Of a DNA stretch of 64,000 bases, positions 25,873 through 35,453 are shown in pieces. Origin of the DNA: an uncultured Bacteroidales bacterium (GTDB lineage: Bacteria > Bacteroidota > Bacteroidia > Bacteroidales > F082). Below the pieces are notes generated by a model. That model was given only the letters and a program-made list of their open reading frames with translations, was not told where the DNA came from and did no database searches. How positions within the stretch are numbered: position 1 is the first letter of the stretch; the number at the start of each line of letters is the position of its first letter. The translations under genes and the position numbers were made by a program. The DNA lies in assembly GCA_946405575.1 (NCBI GenBank), contig CAMJHP010000010.1, positions 1-64,000 on the forward strand, written 5' to 3'.

Positions 25873-27228
25873 ATGAACATCGCAGTAGCAGGCACAGGTT
25901 ACGTTGGCTTGAGCATCGCCACATTGCTGGCGCAACACAACCATGTCACGGCTGTGGATGTCATTCCTGAAAAGGTAGACCTTATCAACAAAAGGGAATC
26001 ACCTATCCAAGACGAGTACATCGAGAAATATTTGGCCGAAAAGGAACTTGACCTTACTGCTACTCTCGATGGTGCTGCTGCCTACAAAGATGCCGAGTTT
26101 GTCATCATCGCAACTCCCACCAATTACAACCCACAGAAGAGTTTCTTCGATACCTCTCATGTTGAGGAAGTCATAGACCTTGTTCTCAGCGTCAACCCCG
26201 ATGCGGTGATGGTTATCAAAAGCACCGTACCCGTTGGTTATACAAGAGGACTATATGTGAAATATGCCTCAAAGGGCGTTGAAAAATTCAACCTCTTGTT
26301 TTCGCCTGAGTTTTTGCGCGAAAGCAAGGCTTTGTACGACAACCTCTATCCCAGTCGCATCATCGTGGGCTATCCTAAACCTATTGTTGGCTATGATGAG
26401 GAGAACGAAGCCATCAAAGCCTTGGCTCGGACGGACATAGAAGAAAAGGCTAAAGTATTTGCTCATCTCCTTGTTGAAGGTGCTATAGGCCGATCAAAAA
26501 ATGACGCTGCTAACCCACAACCCACAACTTCCAACTCCCAACCAGAGAAGGACATCCCAGTACTCTTTATGGGCCTTAAGGAAGCCGAAGCCGTAAAACT
26601 CTTTGCCAACACCTATCTGGCTTTGCGCGTGAGCTATTTCAACGAATTGGATACCTATGCTGAAGTAAAAGGGCTTGATACCTTATCTATAATAGAAGGC
26701 ATTTGTCTTGATCCACGTATTGGCAATCATTACAACAATCCCAGTTTTGGCTATGGCGGCTATTGTTTGCCCAAAGACACCAAACAGCTTTTGGCCAATT
26801 ACGAGGATGTGCCGGAAGACCTTATTCGTGCCATTGTTGACAGCAACCGTACGCGCAAGGACTTCATCGCTGATCAGGTGCTGAAGAAAGCGGGGTATTA
26901 TGACTACTACGACCAAGGGCAATACAATGCTGCTCAGGAACGACATTGCATCATCGGAGTCTATCGCCTGACGATGAAGTCGAACAGTGACAACTTCCGT
27001 CAGAGCAGTATCCAAGGTGTAATGAAACGCATCAAGGCAAAAGGTGCTGAGGTCATCATCTATGAGCCGACCCTACCTAATGGTTCCACCTTCTTTGGCA
27101 GCTTGGTGGTCAACGACATGGAGAAATTCAAGACCATGAGTCAGGCCATCATTGCCAACCGTTATGACAGCATCCTTGATGATGTGAAGGAGAAGGTCTA
27201 CACTAGGGATATCTTTAAGAGGGATTAA
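25873..27228 (+). CDS. ugd: UDP-glucose 6-dehydrogenase
   Basis: This 451-residue enzyme oxidises UDP-glucose to UDP-glucuronate. It has [15 protein letters not shown] at the N-terminus, [44 protein letters not shown], and the catalytic Cys in [14 protein letters not shown] (about C298). Residues about 208-226 hold an extra low-complexity stretch ([13 protein letters not shown]) encoded by ACCCACAACCCACAAC-like DNA, between AHLLVEGAI and DIPVLFMG. Usual family members have only a few residues there. The frame is kept, so the enzyme may still work. It starts 31 bases after the broken four-helix-bundle gene. Confidence 0.94.
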   Translation: MNIAVAGTGYVGLSIATLLAQHNHVTAVDVIPEKVDLINKRESPIQDEYIEKYLAEKELDLTATLDGAAAYKDAEFVIIATPTNYNPQKSFFDTSHVEEVIDLVLSVNPDAVMVIKSTVPVGYTRGLYVKYASKGVEKFNLLFSPEFLRESKALYDNLYPSRIIVGYPKPIVGYDEENEAIKALARTDIEEKAKVFAHLLVEGAIGRSKNDAANPQPTTSNSQPEKDIPVLFMGLKEAEAVKLFANTYLALRVSYFNELDTYAEVKGLDTLSIIEGICLDPRIGNHYNNPSFGYGGYCLPKDTKQLLANYEDVPEDLIRAIVDSNRTRKDFIADQVLKKAGYYDYYDQGQYNAAQERHCIIGVYRLTMKSNSDNFRQSSIQGVMKRIKAKGAEVIIYEPTLPNGSTFFGSLVVNDMEKFKTMSQAIIANRYDSILDDVKEKVYTRDIFKRD

Positions 27229-27422
27229 TCTTGTAGGGAAATAGGGTCGCTTGTGTTGTTCCTGAATAGGGATGACGAAAAGGAAATGGAAGTTTGACGT
27301 AGCCAATCTTTAAGAGACGTCGGCACAAAGAAGCAATAACCATATTTTTTTGAAACCGTATATTCTATCTCTCACACAGCTCAATGCAGAGATGACAGGT
27401 TTTCTGTAGGCCGAAACGCCCT

Positions 27423-27863
27423 ATGACTTATATGTGTAAACATTTATTATTCAGTATATTTTTCCTAGCGATGACAGCTCTATTGCCTGCACAAACCGTC
27501 TATCAAAAAGACCGTTGGGGAGCAAAGTTGTACTACTTTAGGGACAATACTATGCAACAAAAGGACCGTTGGGGTGACAAGCTGGTATGGTACGACGCTG
27601 AGCATCAGACCCTCCACCAGAAAGACCGCTGGGGTGCCAAACTTCTTTTCATCGATGGTAATACGGTACGGCAGAAGGATCGCTGGGGCGATGCCTTACT
27701 TTTCTTCGATGGCCAGACCATCCGTCAAAAAGACCGTTGGGGGCAGGCCTTGTATTATCTTGATGGTAACGTCCTAAAGCAGAAGGACCGTTGGGGGCAG
27801 GCTGTGTATTATTTTGATTTCGAACCGACTAAATGGCAATTAGCGGCGCTGGTATTGTTGTGA
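27423..27863 (+). CDS. Small secreted protein with six QKDRWG repeats
   Basis: This 146-residue protein has a signal peptide (hydrophobic LLFSIFFLAMTALL, probable cleavage after LPAQ). Almost the whole mature part is six tandem units of 19-20 residues, each starting QKDRWG and continuing with a two-strand pattern such as AKLLFIDGNTVR. The alternating hydrophobic residues suggest stacked beta-hairpins. Repeats are also visible in the DNA (GACCGTTGGGG and variants), so unit number could change by slippage or recombination. A start at 27432 is also possible. No known family is recognised. Its neighbours are ugd and pnuC, and its role is unknown. Confidence 0.8.
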   Translation: MTYMCKHLLFSIFFLAMTALLPAQTVYQKDRWGAKLYYFRDNTMQQKDRWGDKLVWYDAEHQTLHQKDRWGAKLLFIDGNTVRQKDRWGDALLFFDGQTIRQKDRWGQALYYLDGNVLKQKDRWGQAVYYFDFEPTKWQLAALVLL

Positions 27864-28027
27864 TGTTAGCGTAATAGCCGGTATCTATGCCATTCCATAA
27901 AGAGGTTTGTGTGACAGGAATCTATGAACAAAGACCCATTTAGGACGACATCAAAAGCCAAAGATTCCAACCGTATATTACCTATTGAGGATTGACAGGT
28001 TTCTAAATCCAGCTGTAAAAAGAACTT

Positions 28028-28609
28028 ATGGAATTTCTATCTGCCCATTGGCTCGACATCACCACCACAGCCCTAGGCCTCGCCTATATCCTCTTGGAAT
28101 ATAAGGCCAGTGTCTGGATGTGGGTCGTGGGCTTCGTGATGCAATCGCTGGGCATTGTGCTTTACTACCAAAAAGGCCTCTATGCCGACTGTGGCATGGA
28201 GTTCTACTACCTTGCCATGACCGTCTACGGCTTCATCGCCTGGATGCGCCATAAGCAGAAGACCGCCGACCTCCCCATCCGCCATATGCCCAAACGTATG
28301 GCTTTGATATGGTTAGGTCTTGCCGCAGCAGTATGGGCAGCCATTTATTTCCTGCTGTCGCGCTTCACCAACTCGACCGTGCCCATTCTTGATGCCTTCA
28401 CTACCGCCTTGAGCATCGTGGGTATCTGGGCCTTGGCGCGTAAATATTTGGAACAGTGGTTTGTATGGATTGTAGTGGACGTGGTGACGTGTGGACTCTA
28501 TTACTATAAAGACATCCCCTTTAAGGCCAGCCTTTATGCCTTATATGTTGTCATCGCCGTCTTCGGTTATCTGAAATGGTGTAAGATGATGGAAACAAAA
28601 ACAAATTAA
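28028..28609 (+). CDS. pnuC: PnuC-family vitamin-precursor transporter
   Basis: This 193-residue membrane protein has about seven hydrophobic segments. Typical PnuC features are LEYKASVWMWVVGFVMQSLGIVLYYQKGLYAD, split by the WMWVVGFVMQS helix, ALSIVGIWALARKYLEQWFVWIVVDVV and YYYKDIPFKASLYALYVV. Family members import nicotinamide riboside or, in some Bacteroidetes, thiamine. I looked for a TPP riboswitch in the 164 bases upstream and did not see one, so the substrate is open. It appears unrelated to glycan synthesis. Confidence 0.9.
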   Translation: MEFLSAHWLDITTTALGLAYILLEYKASVWMWVVGFVMQSLGIVLYYQKGLYADCGMEFYYLAMTVYGFIAWMRHKQKTADLPIRHMPKRMALIWLGLAAAVWAAIYFLLSRFTNSTVPILDAFTTALSIVGIWALARKYLEQWFVWIVVDVVTCGLYYYKDIPFKASLYALYVVIAVFGYLKWCKMMETKTN

Positions 28610-28634
28610 TTCTTCTTTTATTCGTTTTTTTACC

Positions 28635-28643
28635 TAATTTTGC
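28635..28643 (+). promoter_or_regulatory. Possible promoter of the acyl-carrier cassette
   Basis: TAATTTTGC fits the Bacteroidetes -7 box in the 178-base gap upstream of the GNAT gene. No clear -33 box is found. It is the last gap of more than 130 bases before the tightly packed run of plus-strand genes. Confidence 0.4.
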
Positions 28644-28787
28644 CTCAAATTCGATAGTGAGCCAAAGCAGAGCATAAAGGTGTTGATAAATAGGCTCATA
28701 AACAAGTCATTCTCAGCCCTTTGTCACCACGGAATGTGACTGACGGGGCAAAGCCGTAAAGTAAAAAAATAAATTATTTCTATTAAT

Positions 28788-29399
28788 ATGGAGAAAACCG
28801 TTTATTTCAGAGCATTTGAAGAAGCAGATGCAGAACTTATCTATAAGTGGAAGAATGATGATAGCCTTAGGAAATTAAGTACAGGCTTGAATCGTCGAAT
28901 GTGTAGGGACGAGGCATTGGAATGGGTTAAGGCGCGGATGCGTCACAATCCCTATCAGGTGTGGTGGGCCATTTGTGCAAAAGACACCAATAAGATGATA
29001 GGATTCATGAGCCTCACGGATATCCATTATATCAACAGCAGTGCTAATTTCAGTGGAATCGTCATAGGTGATCCAGATTACCGCGATGGACTGGCATGGA
29101 TTGAGTCGTACCTGTATATTTACGGGTATGCGTTTGAAAGCTTGAATCTAAATCGTGTTTGGGGGCATTCCTTGATGGGACATGAGACTACGCACATTAT
29201 GGGTGAAGTGATGTTCTCGACACGCGAAGGTGTTATGCGACAAGCTGCATTCAAGAATGGTCGGTATTATGATATGTCCATAGGGTCCCTTCTCCGCGAA
29301 GAGTATTTTGAGCATAAGAACAAAGGGGAATATGAAGTGGAAGCGGTCATGAGACGGTTTGTCAAACTTCTGAAAAGCAAAAAAGCAAAACATGAATAA
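28788..29399 (+). CDS. GNAT-family N-acyltransferase (RimJ/RimL-like)
   Basis: This 203-residue protein begins with [21 protein letters not shown], the usual start of RimL-type GNAT domains, followed by [10 protein letters not shown] and an [35 protein letters not shown] core (acyl-CoA binding region; split [13 protein letters not shown], then YLYIYGYAF). It is the first gene of the acyl-carrier cassette and overlaps the following SDR by eight bases, indicating coupled translation. Such enzymes in glycan loci acylate amino sugars. An acyl-ACP donor made by the downstream genes is an attractive idea but is not shown by sequence. Confidence 0.75.
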   Translation: MEKTVYFRAFEEADAELIYKWKNDDSLRKLSTGLNRRMCRDEALEWVKARMRHNPYQVWWAICAKDTNKMIGFMSLTDIHYINSSANFSGIVIGDPDYRDGLAWIESYLYIYGYAFESLNLNRVWGHSLMGHETTHIMGEVMFSTREGVMRQAAFKNGRYYDMSIGSLLREEYFEHKNKGEYEVEAVMRRFVKLLKSKKAKHE

Positions 29400-30135
29400 T
29401 CCATATACACTTGAAGGAAAGACCATTCTGGTTACGGGAGCCTCTTCCCATATTGGCAAACAAATAGCCCTCAGAAGTTCTGAGATGGGTGCCAAACTCA
29501 TCGTTATGGGCAGAAACGAAGAACGACTGCAAGAAACATACAACAGCCTTGCTTCTTCAGACCATCAACAGATTGTCTTTGATGTGGTGAACCATCAGGA
29601 GATTCCCGCTTTGGTTGAAAAACTTCCAAAATTAGACGGTGTAGTGTTGTGTGCTGGCATTTTTGATACGACGGTAGTGAGGCATATTACAGATGAAAAA
29701 CTGCATCGGATGTTCGATACCAACACATTCTGTAACATCCTGTTTGTGCAGCAATTGTTGAAGAGAAAGAAGATTACCGAAAACAGTTCAATTCTTTTTG
29801 TGTCGTCGGTGGCTTCGTTCCGTCCCTATAAAGGAAATGCCTTGTATTCAGCCACAAAAGGAGCACTTGACTCGTTCTCAAAAGTAGCTGCCTTGGAACT
29901 GAGTTCTCAGAAAATCCGTGTCAACACTATTCATCCCGGTATTGTGAAACGAATCACCGGACTTCGTGAAGGCGTGCTTTCCATCGAGGATCAGAAGAAA
30001 GAAGAGGAACGTATTCCTTTGGGCTTCGGACATCCCGACGATATTGCATACGCCGCAGTATACCTTCTCTCGGATGTGGCTCGCTGGGTTACAGGAACCG
30101 ATATGATTGTAGACGGAGGACAATCCTTGATTTAA
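29392..30135 (+). CDS. SDR-family oxidoreductase 1 (FabG-like)
   Basis: This 247-residue classical SDR has an NAD(P)-binding motif TGASSHIG, the catalytic Ser in [10 protein letters not shown] and YSATK as the YxxxK pair. The C-terminal part ends [14 protein letters not shown], as in FabG. It probably reduces a 3-oxoacyl group on a carrier protein, or a sugar or keto substrate. The first residues ([16 protein letters not shown]) closely match the two SDRs at 34687 and 35454, so the three share a recent ancestor. Confidence 0.88.
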   Translation: MNNPYTLEGKTILVTGASSHIGKQIALRSSEMGAKLIVMGRNEERLQETYNSLASSDHQQIVFDVVNHQEIPALVEKLPKLDGVVLCAGIFDTTVVRHITDEKLHRMFDTNTFCNILFVQQLLKRKKITENSSILFVSSVASFRPYKGNALYSATKGALDSFSKVAALELSSQKIRVNTIHPGIVKRITGLREGVLSIEDQKKEEERIPLGFGHPDDIAYAAVYLLSDVARWVTGTDMIVDGGQSLI

Positions 30136-30157
30136 CATAACAAATATAGAAAAAGTC

Positions 30158-31192
30158 ATGAAAACCATTATCAATAACATTGACATTAAAAGCATAGCAA
30201 CCTGCCTGCCTAAAGGCATTCTCGAGATGTCGACATTGAAAGACAGATTTGGGGAGAAAGAAGTGGAAGACGCCATCAGAGTGGCTGGCATTGAGCGGGT
30301 GCATGTGGCAGAAGTCGGACAAACTGCTTCGGATTTGTGCTTTGAAGCTGCTGAGCTAATTATCAATACAGAACAAATCGACCGTTCCTCTTTTGATGGT
30401 TTGGTGTTTGTTTCAGAACATCCTGATTTTCATGGTCCTGCAACATCGTGCGTCCTGCAAGGCAGATTAGGCTTGCCCAAAGATTGTGTTTGTTTCGACA
30501 TCAACTATGGTTGCAGCGGTTATATCTATGGAATATTCCAAGCAGCCACTTTGATTGGCTCTGGTGCCTGCAATAAAGTTCTTGTGCTGGCTGGTAACAC
30601 CAACTCGAAGACAGTCGAAAAAGACAGAAAGTCTTCCTATATGGTGTTCGGTGATGGAGGTTCAGCGACTGTTGTTGAGAGGGGTACAGGAACATTGGGA
30701 TTCCATATTATGTCGAACGGTTATGATTATGAAACCGTATTGTGCCCCAAACGTGGTTTCAGATATTGGCCTCAGAGCATGAACATTGACTTCAGGTTGA
30801 CGGGCAAAGAAATGCAAGGAGACGATGTGTTCGCCTTTATCATTTCGGTAGGTCCAAAGAGCATCAAGGAAGTGTTGAACCTTGTGGGTTGGGATAAGGA
30901 CGATGTCGATTTCTTCGGACTACATCAGGCCACCAAGGTGACCATAGATTTCATGAGCAAGAAACTGAAACTGGCACATCCCGAACGGGCACCTTTCGAT
31001 ATCATGAATTATGGCAATACCAGTCCGACTACGGTTCCGTTGGTTCTGACGGATTGGCCGTATAGAGCCGAAGGCATCGACACCTCTACTTGGCACAAGG
31101 TGATTTTGTCGGCCTACGGTATCGGCTTGTCATGGGGTAGCATCGCTTGCGACCTTTCTAAGACAAAGATTTATCGTCCTATTAACCAATAA
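30158..31192 (+). CDS. 3-oxoacyl-ACP synthase III (KAS III/FabH-like) 1
   Basis: This 344-residue thiolase-fold enzyme has a full KAS III triad: C119 (NYGCSGYIYG), H256 (FGLHQATK) and N287 (NYGNTSP). KAS III enzymes condense an acyl-CoA or acyl-ACP starter with malonyl-ACP; some relatives instead transfer acyl groups to alcohols. It is the most divergent of the three in this cassette and sits directly after SDR 1, forming a condensation-reduction pair. Confidence 0.92.
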   Translation: MKTIINNIDIKSIATCLPKGILEMSTLKDRFGEKEVEDAIRVAGIERVHVAEVGQTASDLCFEAAELIINTEQIDRSSFDGLVFVSEHPDFHGPATSCVLQGRLGLPKDCVCFDINYGCSGYIYGIFQAATLIGSGACNKVLVLAGNTNSKTVEKDRKSSYMVFGDGGSATVVERGTGTLGFHIMSNGYDYETVLCPKRGFRYWPQSMNIDFRLTGKEMQGDDVFAFIISVGPKSIKEVLNLVGWDKDDVDFFGLHQATKVTIDFMSKKLKLAHPERAPFDIMNYGNTSPTTVPLVLTDWPYRAEGIDTSTWHKVILSAYGIGLSWGSIACDLSKTKIYRPINQ

Positions 31193-31205
31193 GATATAAA
31201 CCATT

Positions 31206-32216
31206 ATGGAATCTACTCTTACTAAAACAAGAGACACAACTTTTGATTCTATAAAGTTTGTACTTATTTTTTTTGTTGTTTTTGCCCATACTTTTCAAAT
31301 AAACATGTGTGGAGTAAATGCTCGTTTGTTTTCGTTCATAAACTCTTTTCATATGCCAGCATTTATTTTGGTTTCTGGATTTTTTTACAAAGATTCAGAT
31401 TCAAAAAAGTTTTGGCGAGGTATTCTCGAATTGTTCTTAGTTATTTTAGTATTCCAGATAATATATTTTTCTTGGGGATGGCTTGATCCATTTGATTTTT
31501 CTTGGGAAGGTATTTGGAACAGGGTTTCGCATTTGTATCTTCCTAGAAGGGCTTTGTGGTATATCCTCTCACTATGTTTTTGGCGTTTGTTTATGAGGTA
31601 TTATCCTAGTAAGGTGAGGGAGAATTACAAAATTACCTTGCCCATTTCTATCATTGTTTCTTTGTTGGTGGGGTTTATTCCTATTAGAGGAGAGTTTTCA
31701 TTTCAGAGAACATTTACTTTTTTCCCATTCTTTTTGATGGGGTATTATATGCATAAATATAATTTGTGGGATAAAATCCGTGGAATAAAGAATTGGATGT
31801 GTATTACTGTAATCGTAATCTATTTTCTTGTTATTCTATTGATTCCAAACTTTCCAGATTCAATGTTAACAGGAAGCTTTCATTATTGGAGCGGATTAGG
31901 TAGTTGGAAAAAAATGTTTCTTTTACGAGTAGCAAGTTATTTTTGGATGATCCCGCTTACTATTTGTGTATTGAATGTAATTCCAAACTGCAAGTTCTTA
32001 GCGGAACAAGGGCAAAACACAATGTTTTACTTTTTGTACCATCCTTATTTCATCTGGTTAATGCATTGGTGTGTTGTGAAATTTAATGCACCTACATCAA
32101 CCCTGTTTTTGTTCATCTATACGGCTATCAGTATGTTTGTTATGTACTGGCTAAGCAAAATACCGGTCCTCAATTTTTTGACTAAACCCATCTCAACAAT
32201 AAGATCGAAAAAATGA
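31206..32216 (+). CDS. Acyltransferase family 3 membrane protein
   Basis: This 336-residue protein has about ten hydrophobic segments. It starts TRDTTFDSIKFVLIFFVVFAH, with the conserved His after the first helix, then INSFHMPAFILVSGFFYK. Both are diagnostic for acyltransferase-3 (OafA/WecH-like) proteins, which O-acylate sugars or lipids at the membrane. The gene is visibly richer in A and T than its neighbours. It overlaps fabD by four bases (ATGA), so it belongs to the same transcript. Confidence 0.88.
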   Translation: MESTLTKTRDTTFDSIKFVLIFFVVFAHTFQINMCGVNARLFSFINSFHMPAFILVSGFFYKDSDSKKFWRGILELFLVILVFQIIYFSWGWLDPFDFSWEGIWNRVSHLYLPRRALWYILSLCFWRLFMRYYPSKVRENYKITLPISIIVSLLVGFIPIRGEFSFQRTFTFFPFFLMGYYMHKYNLWDKIRGIKNWMCITVIVIYFLVILLIPNFPDSMLTGSFHYWSGLGSWKKMFLLRVASYFWMIPLTICVLNVIPNCKFLAEQGQNTMFYFLYHPYFIWLMHWCVVKFNAPTSTLFLFIYTAISMFVMYWLSKIPVLNFLTKPISTIRSKK

Positions 32217-33154
32217 AAGCATTCATTTTTCCTGGCCAAGGGTGCCAGAAAGAAGGTATGGGAAGCGACCTTTATGAGCAGTTTCCCAAAGCGAAAGAAT
32301 TGTTTGAACGCGCCAATGACTATCTTGGCAGGCGCATCACAGACGTAATGTTTAAGGGAACTGAGTTGGAATTGATGCAAACCATTAATACGCAACCATC
32401 AGTGTTCCTTTATGAAGTCGTTCTCGCACTGACCCAAGATGAAATCAAGCCCGACATGGTTGCAGGTCACTCCTTGGGCGAGTTTGCCGCGCTGGTGGTC
32501 AACGGAGTGTTGGAGTTTGAGGACGGACTGAATCTCGTCCTTAACCGCGCCATCATCGGACAGAAAGCTTGCGACAAAGTACAAACGGGAATGGGTGCCG
32601 TCATCGGTCTCAGCGATGAGTATGTGGCCAAGAGAATCAAGGAGATATGGGATGAATCAGGCGAGCCCATCTATTTCGCCAATTACAATGGCCCCGGTCA
32701 GGTGGTCATTTCTGGTTCGCGCAAAGGTGTGCGACTGGCTTGTAAGGCCTTTATGAAAGAAGGTGCCAAGAAAGCTGTTGCCCTGCCTATCAGCGGCAGT
32801 TTCCACACGCCTTATATGGATGAAGCCCGTGAGGAATTGGGCGACATTATCCGCAAAACGACTTTCCATGAAGCGAAATGCCCAGTCTACCAATGCGTTG
32901 ATGCCTTGCCGCACACCGACCCAGAAGAAATAAAGAACAATCTTATCCAGCACATCACACATCCCGTGTTGTGGACGGATATGACGCACAATATGGTGAA
33001 AGACGGAGCAACGGAATTCTACGAAGTGGGCACTGACGACACTTTGGAGAAAATCGTCCGCCGTATGTATCCTGCTTTACACCAACAGTCTTTACTTGAT
33101 ATTGACACCTATTTGGGAAAAGTGAAGAACTACAGACAACTACCGGAAGTTTAA
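32213..33154 (+). CDS. fabD: Malonyl-CoA:ACP transacylase
   Basis: This 313-residue FabD-like protein has the nucleophile S87 in GHSLGEF, QGCQKEGMG near the start and H198 in SGSFHTPYM. It loads malonyl units onto acyl carrier proteins. The middle and C-terminal parts (YNGPGQVVISG, WTDMTHNMVKDG, FYEVGTDDTLEKIVRR) are typical. A dedicated FabD followed at once by two carrier proteins argues that the cassette does its own chain extension rather than only borrowing acyl groups. It may be a second copy besides a housekeeping fabD elsewhere. Confidence 0.94.
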   Translation: MKAFIFPGQGCQKEGMGSDLYEQFPKAKELFERANDYLGRRITDVMFKGTELELMQTINTQPSVFLYEVVLALTQDEIKPDMVAGHSLGEFAALVVNGVLEFEDGLNLVLNRAIIGQKACDKVQTGMGAVIGLSDEYVAKRIKEIWDESGEPIYFANYNGPGQVVISGSRKGVRLACKAFMKEGAKKAVALPISGSFHTPYMDEAREELGDIIRKTTFHEAKCPVYQCVDALPHTDPEEIKNNLIQHITHPVLWTDMTHNMVKDGATEFYEVGTDDTLEKIVRRMYPALHQQSLLDIDTYLGKVKNYRQLPEV

Positions 33155-33173
33155 TCATTAAATATTTAAAATC

Positions 33174-33401
33174 ATGACATTAGAAGAATTCGTTGAAAAG
33201 TTTGCTGACGAAATGACAGAAACTCCTGCCGGTACCATCACCGCAGAAACCCACTACAAGGAACTCGAAGAATGGGGTTCATTGGCTTCCCTTTCCATCA
33301 TCTCCATGATTGATGAGGAATACGGACATCTCCTGACAGGCGCCGACTTGCGTGCCCGCAATACCGTGAAAGAATTGTATGATTATGTTGAATCACTTTA
33401 A
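33174..33401 (+). CDS. Acyl carrier protein 1
   Basis: This acidic 75-residue four-helix carrier protein has a predicted phosphopantetheine serine S36 in EEWGSLASLS, which replaces the usual DSL motif. The conserved second-helix segment SIISMIDEEYG follows. It is paired with ACP 2 (12 bases apart), with which it shares layout, and lies between fabD and KAS III 2. No phosphopantetheinyl transferase gene is seen in the window, so it must be activated by one encoded elsewhere. Confidence 0.85.
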   Translation: MTLEEFVEKFADEMTETPAGTITAETHYKELEEWGSLASLSIISMIDEEYGHLLTGADLRARNTVKELYDYVESL

Positions 33402-33413
33402 AAAGAATGAATT

Positions 33414-33647
33414 ATGAAGACATTGGATGAATTTGTAGCCCTTTTCGCTGAGCAGTTTGACGACACTGACCCGAGTGAAATCACTCCTACGACAGCTTTC
33501 CATGATTTGGATGAATGGTCATCACTGATTGGCCTTTCAGTCATCGCCATGATTGATGAGGAATTTGATGTGGTGGTTAAGGGTGACGAGATGCGTTCGG
33601 CTGTCACCGTCGAAGATTTGTATAAAGTTATTGTTAGCAAGGCATAA
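33414..33647 (+). CDS. Acyl carrier protein 2
   Basis: This 77-residue acidic carrier protein is homologous to ACP 1. The predicted attachment serine is S37 in DEWSSLIGLS, followed by VIAMIDEEFDV. The last base of its stop codon is the first base of the KAS III 2 start codon, so the two are probably translationally coupled and work together. Two unlike ACPs side by side suggest either parallel chains or dedicated partners for different synthases. Confidence 0.85.
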   Translation: MKTLDEFVALFAEQFDDTDPSEITPTTAFHDLDEWSSLIGLSVIAMIDEEFDVVVKGDEMRSAVTVEDLYKVIVSKA

Positions 33648-34684
33648 TGGCATATTTTGAGTTCAAAAACTTGAAAATATCCGGAATAGCCGCCGGCGTT
33701 CCTAAGAACGTTGTAAAAAGCGAAGACCTGAAGTTATCGGACGATTACGATGCCGCTGCATTTATCGAGACGACAGGAATTCGTGAACGTCGCTATTCCA
33801 ATGATTTCACTACTTCAGACTTGTGCTGTGCCGCAGCAGAGAAACTTATTGCCGACTTGGGTTGGGATAAATCTGAGATTGGGATACTCGTTTTTGTGTC
33901 CCAAAATGCTGACTATATTCTGCCCGCAACCGCATGTATCTTACAGTCCAGGCTTGGATTGAGCAAGGAATGCTATGCCGAAGATATCGCTTTGGGTTGC
34001 TCAGGCTGGGTGTATGGTCTGTCGACCATTTGTGGCCTTATGAGTGCTGGCACAGTGAAAAAAGCTCTTCTCTTGGCAGGTGATGCCAAGAGAAGAGCCG
34101 AATATGAGTTGGACACACTGATGGGTTTTTCAGGAACGGCAACAGCTATTGAGTTTGAAGAAGGGGCTCCTGGCTTTAAATTCCACATTGGAACGGATGG
34201 CGATGGATATAATGCTATCATCATCCCAGATGGCGGTGCGAGAAACATGACCACATTACATTCATTTGATTTGGAGAATGTTGATGGAAAGATGATTAAC
34301 CGTCTGACTCCTCGAATGGAAGGTATGGATGTGTTCTCCTTTGCCATCACGGTGCCACCCAAGTCTATCAAAGGACTTGCCCAGCATTATGGCTTCGACT
34401 ATCAGGACGCGGACTATTTCGTGTTCCATCAGGGCAATGTGATTATGCTCAACATGATTATCAAGAAGCTAAAAGTGGGTGCTGAAAGGATGCCGCTTTC
34501 GCTGCCATATTTCGGCAACACGTCGTCAGCCTCCATTCCCATCACTATAGCTACACAGTTAAAAGGAAAGATTGAACACAAACACACCAAGTTTATCGGT
34601 TGTGGTTTTGGCGTGGGTCTTTCTTGGGGTACGGTGGCTTTTGAAACCAACGAAATCGTAATCTCAGATTTAGTCGAATTGTAA
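33647..34684 (+). CDS. 3-oxoacyl-ACP synthase III (KAS III/FabH-like) 2
   Basis: The 345-residue protein has the triad C118 (ALGCSGW), H261 (FVFHQGN) and N291 (YFGNTSS). Its sequence is closer to KAS III 3 (shared ETTGxxERRY, ILPATACILQxRLGLS and TxPPK/APK segments) than to KAS III 1. It begins on the last base of the ACP 2 stop codon and is followed two bases after its own stop by SDR 2. It likely extends or transfers a chain held on ACP 2. Confidence 0.92.
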   Translation: MAYFEFKNLKISGIAAGVPKNVVKSEDLKLSDDYDAAAFIETTGIRERRYSNDFTTSDLCCAAAEKLIADLGWDKSEIGILVFVSQNADYILPATACILQSRLGLSKECYAEDIALGCSGWVYGLSTICGLMSAGTVKKALLLAGDAKRRAEYELDTLMGFSGTATAIEFEEGAPGFKFHIGTDGDGYNAIIIPDGGARNMTTLHSFDLENVDGKMINRLTPRMEGMDVFSFAITVPPKSIKGLAQHYGFDYQDADYFVFHQGNVIMLNMIIKKLKVGAERMPLSLPYFGNTSSASIPITIATQLKGKIEHKHTKFIGCGFGVGLSWGTVAFETNEIVISDLVEL

Positions 34685-34686
34685 TT

Positions 34687-35448
34687 ATGACAATAGAAAA
34701 CCCTTATAGCCTTGAAGGCAAGACCGTATTGGTCACTGGAGCTGGCTCAGGAATCGGACGCGCAACTTCCATTGAATGTTCCAAACTGGGAGCGACTATG
34801 GTCCTTGTGGATATCAATCCCGATAGTGTGAAGGAAACGCAAGACATGCTGGCCAACCAAGAACTCAATCATCAGCATTTCGTTTGCGATTTGACTGACG
34901 ATGCGGCTCTCGACAATTTGGTGTCACAAGTCCCAACGTTGAACGGACTGGTCAACAATGCGGGAATCAACAAGCTGCTTCCTCCCAATTTCATCAATCG
35001 TGAAGACATTGATAAGATATTCAGCATCAATACTTTTGCTCCTATATTCTTGACACAGAAGTTGTTGAGGAAGAAAAAGATTGTCCCTGGAGCATCCATT
35101 GTGTTTACCGCTGCTTTGAATGGGGTGTATTCTTCGTCTCCGGCCAATAGTATGTATTCGGCTTCCAAAGGTGCCATCAATGGGTTTATGAAAAACCTCG
35201 CTCTTGACTTGGCTGCCAAAAAGATCCGTTGCAACAGTGTGAATCCTGGCATGATTGAAACTGATATCATGCGTCAGGGAGCCGTTTCTGAAGAGGAACT
35301 GGAAGCCAATAGGAAGAAATTCCCATTGGGACGTTGGGGAAAACCTGTGGAAATAGCCCGTGCTATCATTTATCTGTTATCCGATGCAGCAGAATGGGTC
35401 ACTGGCACGGCTTTGGTGATTGACGGTGGGGTTTTATTAGCAAGATAA
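34687..35448 (+). CDS. SDR-family oxidoreductase 2 (FabG-like)
   Basis: This 253-residue SDR has TGAGSGIG for cofactor binding, VNNAGINK and YSASK for catalysis. It ends with WVTGTALVIDGG. It is closely related to SDR 1 and SDR 3 (shared NPYSLEGKTVLVTGAG-type start and the FxxxQKLLRKKKI segment). It lies two bases after KAS III 2, so ketone reduction of that synthase's product is the simplest role. Which cofactor it uses cannot be read with certainty. Confidence 0.88.
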   Translation: MTIENPYSLEGKTVLVTGAGSGIGRATSIECSKLGATMVLVDINPDSVKETQDMLANQELNHQHFVCDLTDDAALDNLVSQVPTLNGLVNNAGINKLLPPNFINREDIDKIFSINTFAPIFLTQKLLRKKKIVPGASIVFTAALNGVYSSSPANSMYSASKGAINGFMKNLALDLAAKKIRCNSVNPGMIETDIMRQGAVSEEELEANRKKFPLGRWGKPVEIARAIIYLLSDAAEWVTGTALVIDGGVLLAR

Positions 35449-35453
35449 ACGAC

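Noticed and set aside
27356-28004. Similar sequences on both sides of the QKDRWG gene (CCGTATATT and GACAGGTTT) considered as direct repeats of an inserted element.
   Set aside because: The shared words are short and the spacing between them differs (28 against 13 bases), so chance or shared promoter composition is as likely. It is mentioned only as a hint in the repeat-protein finding.
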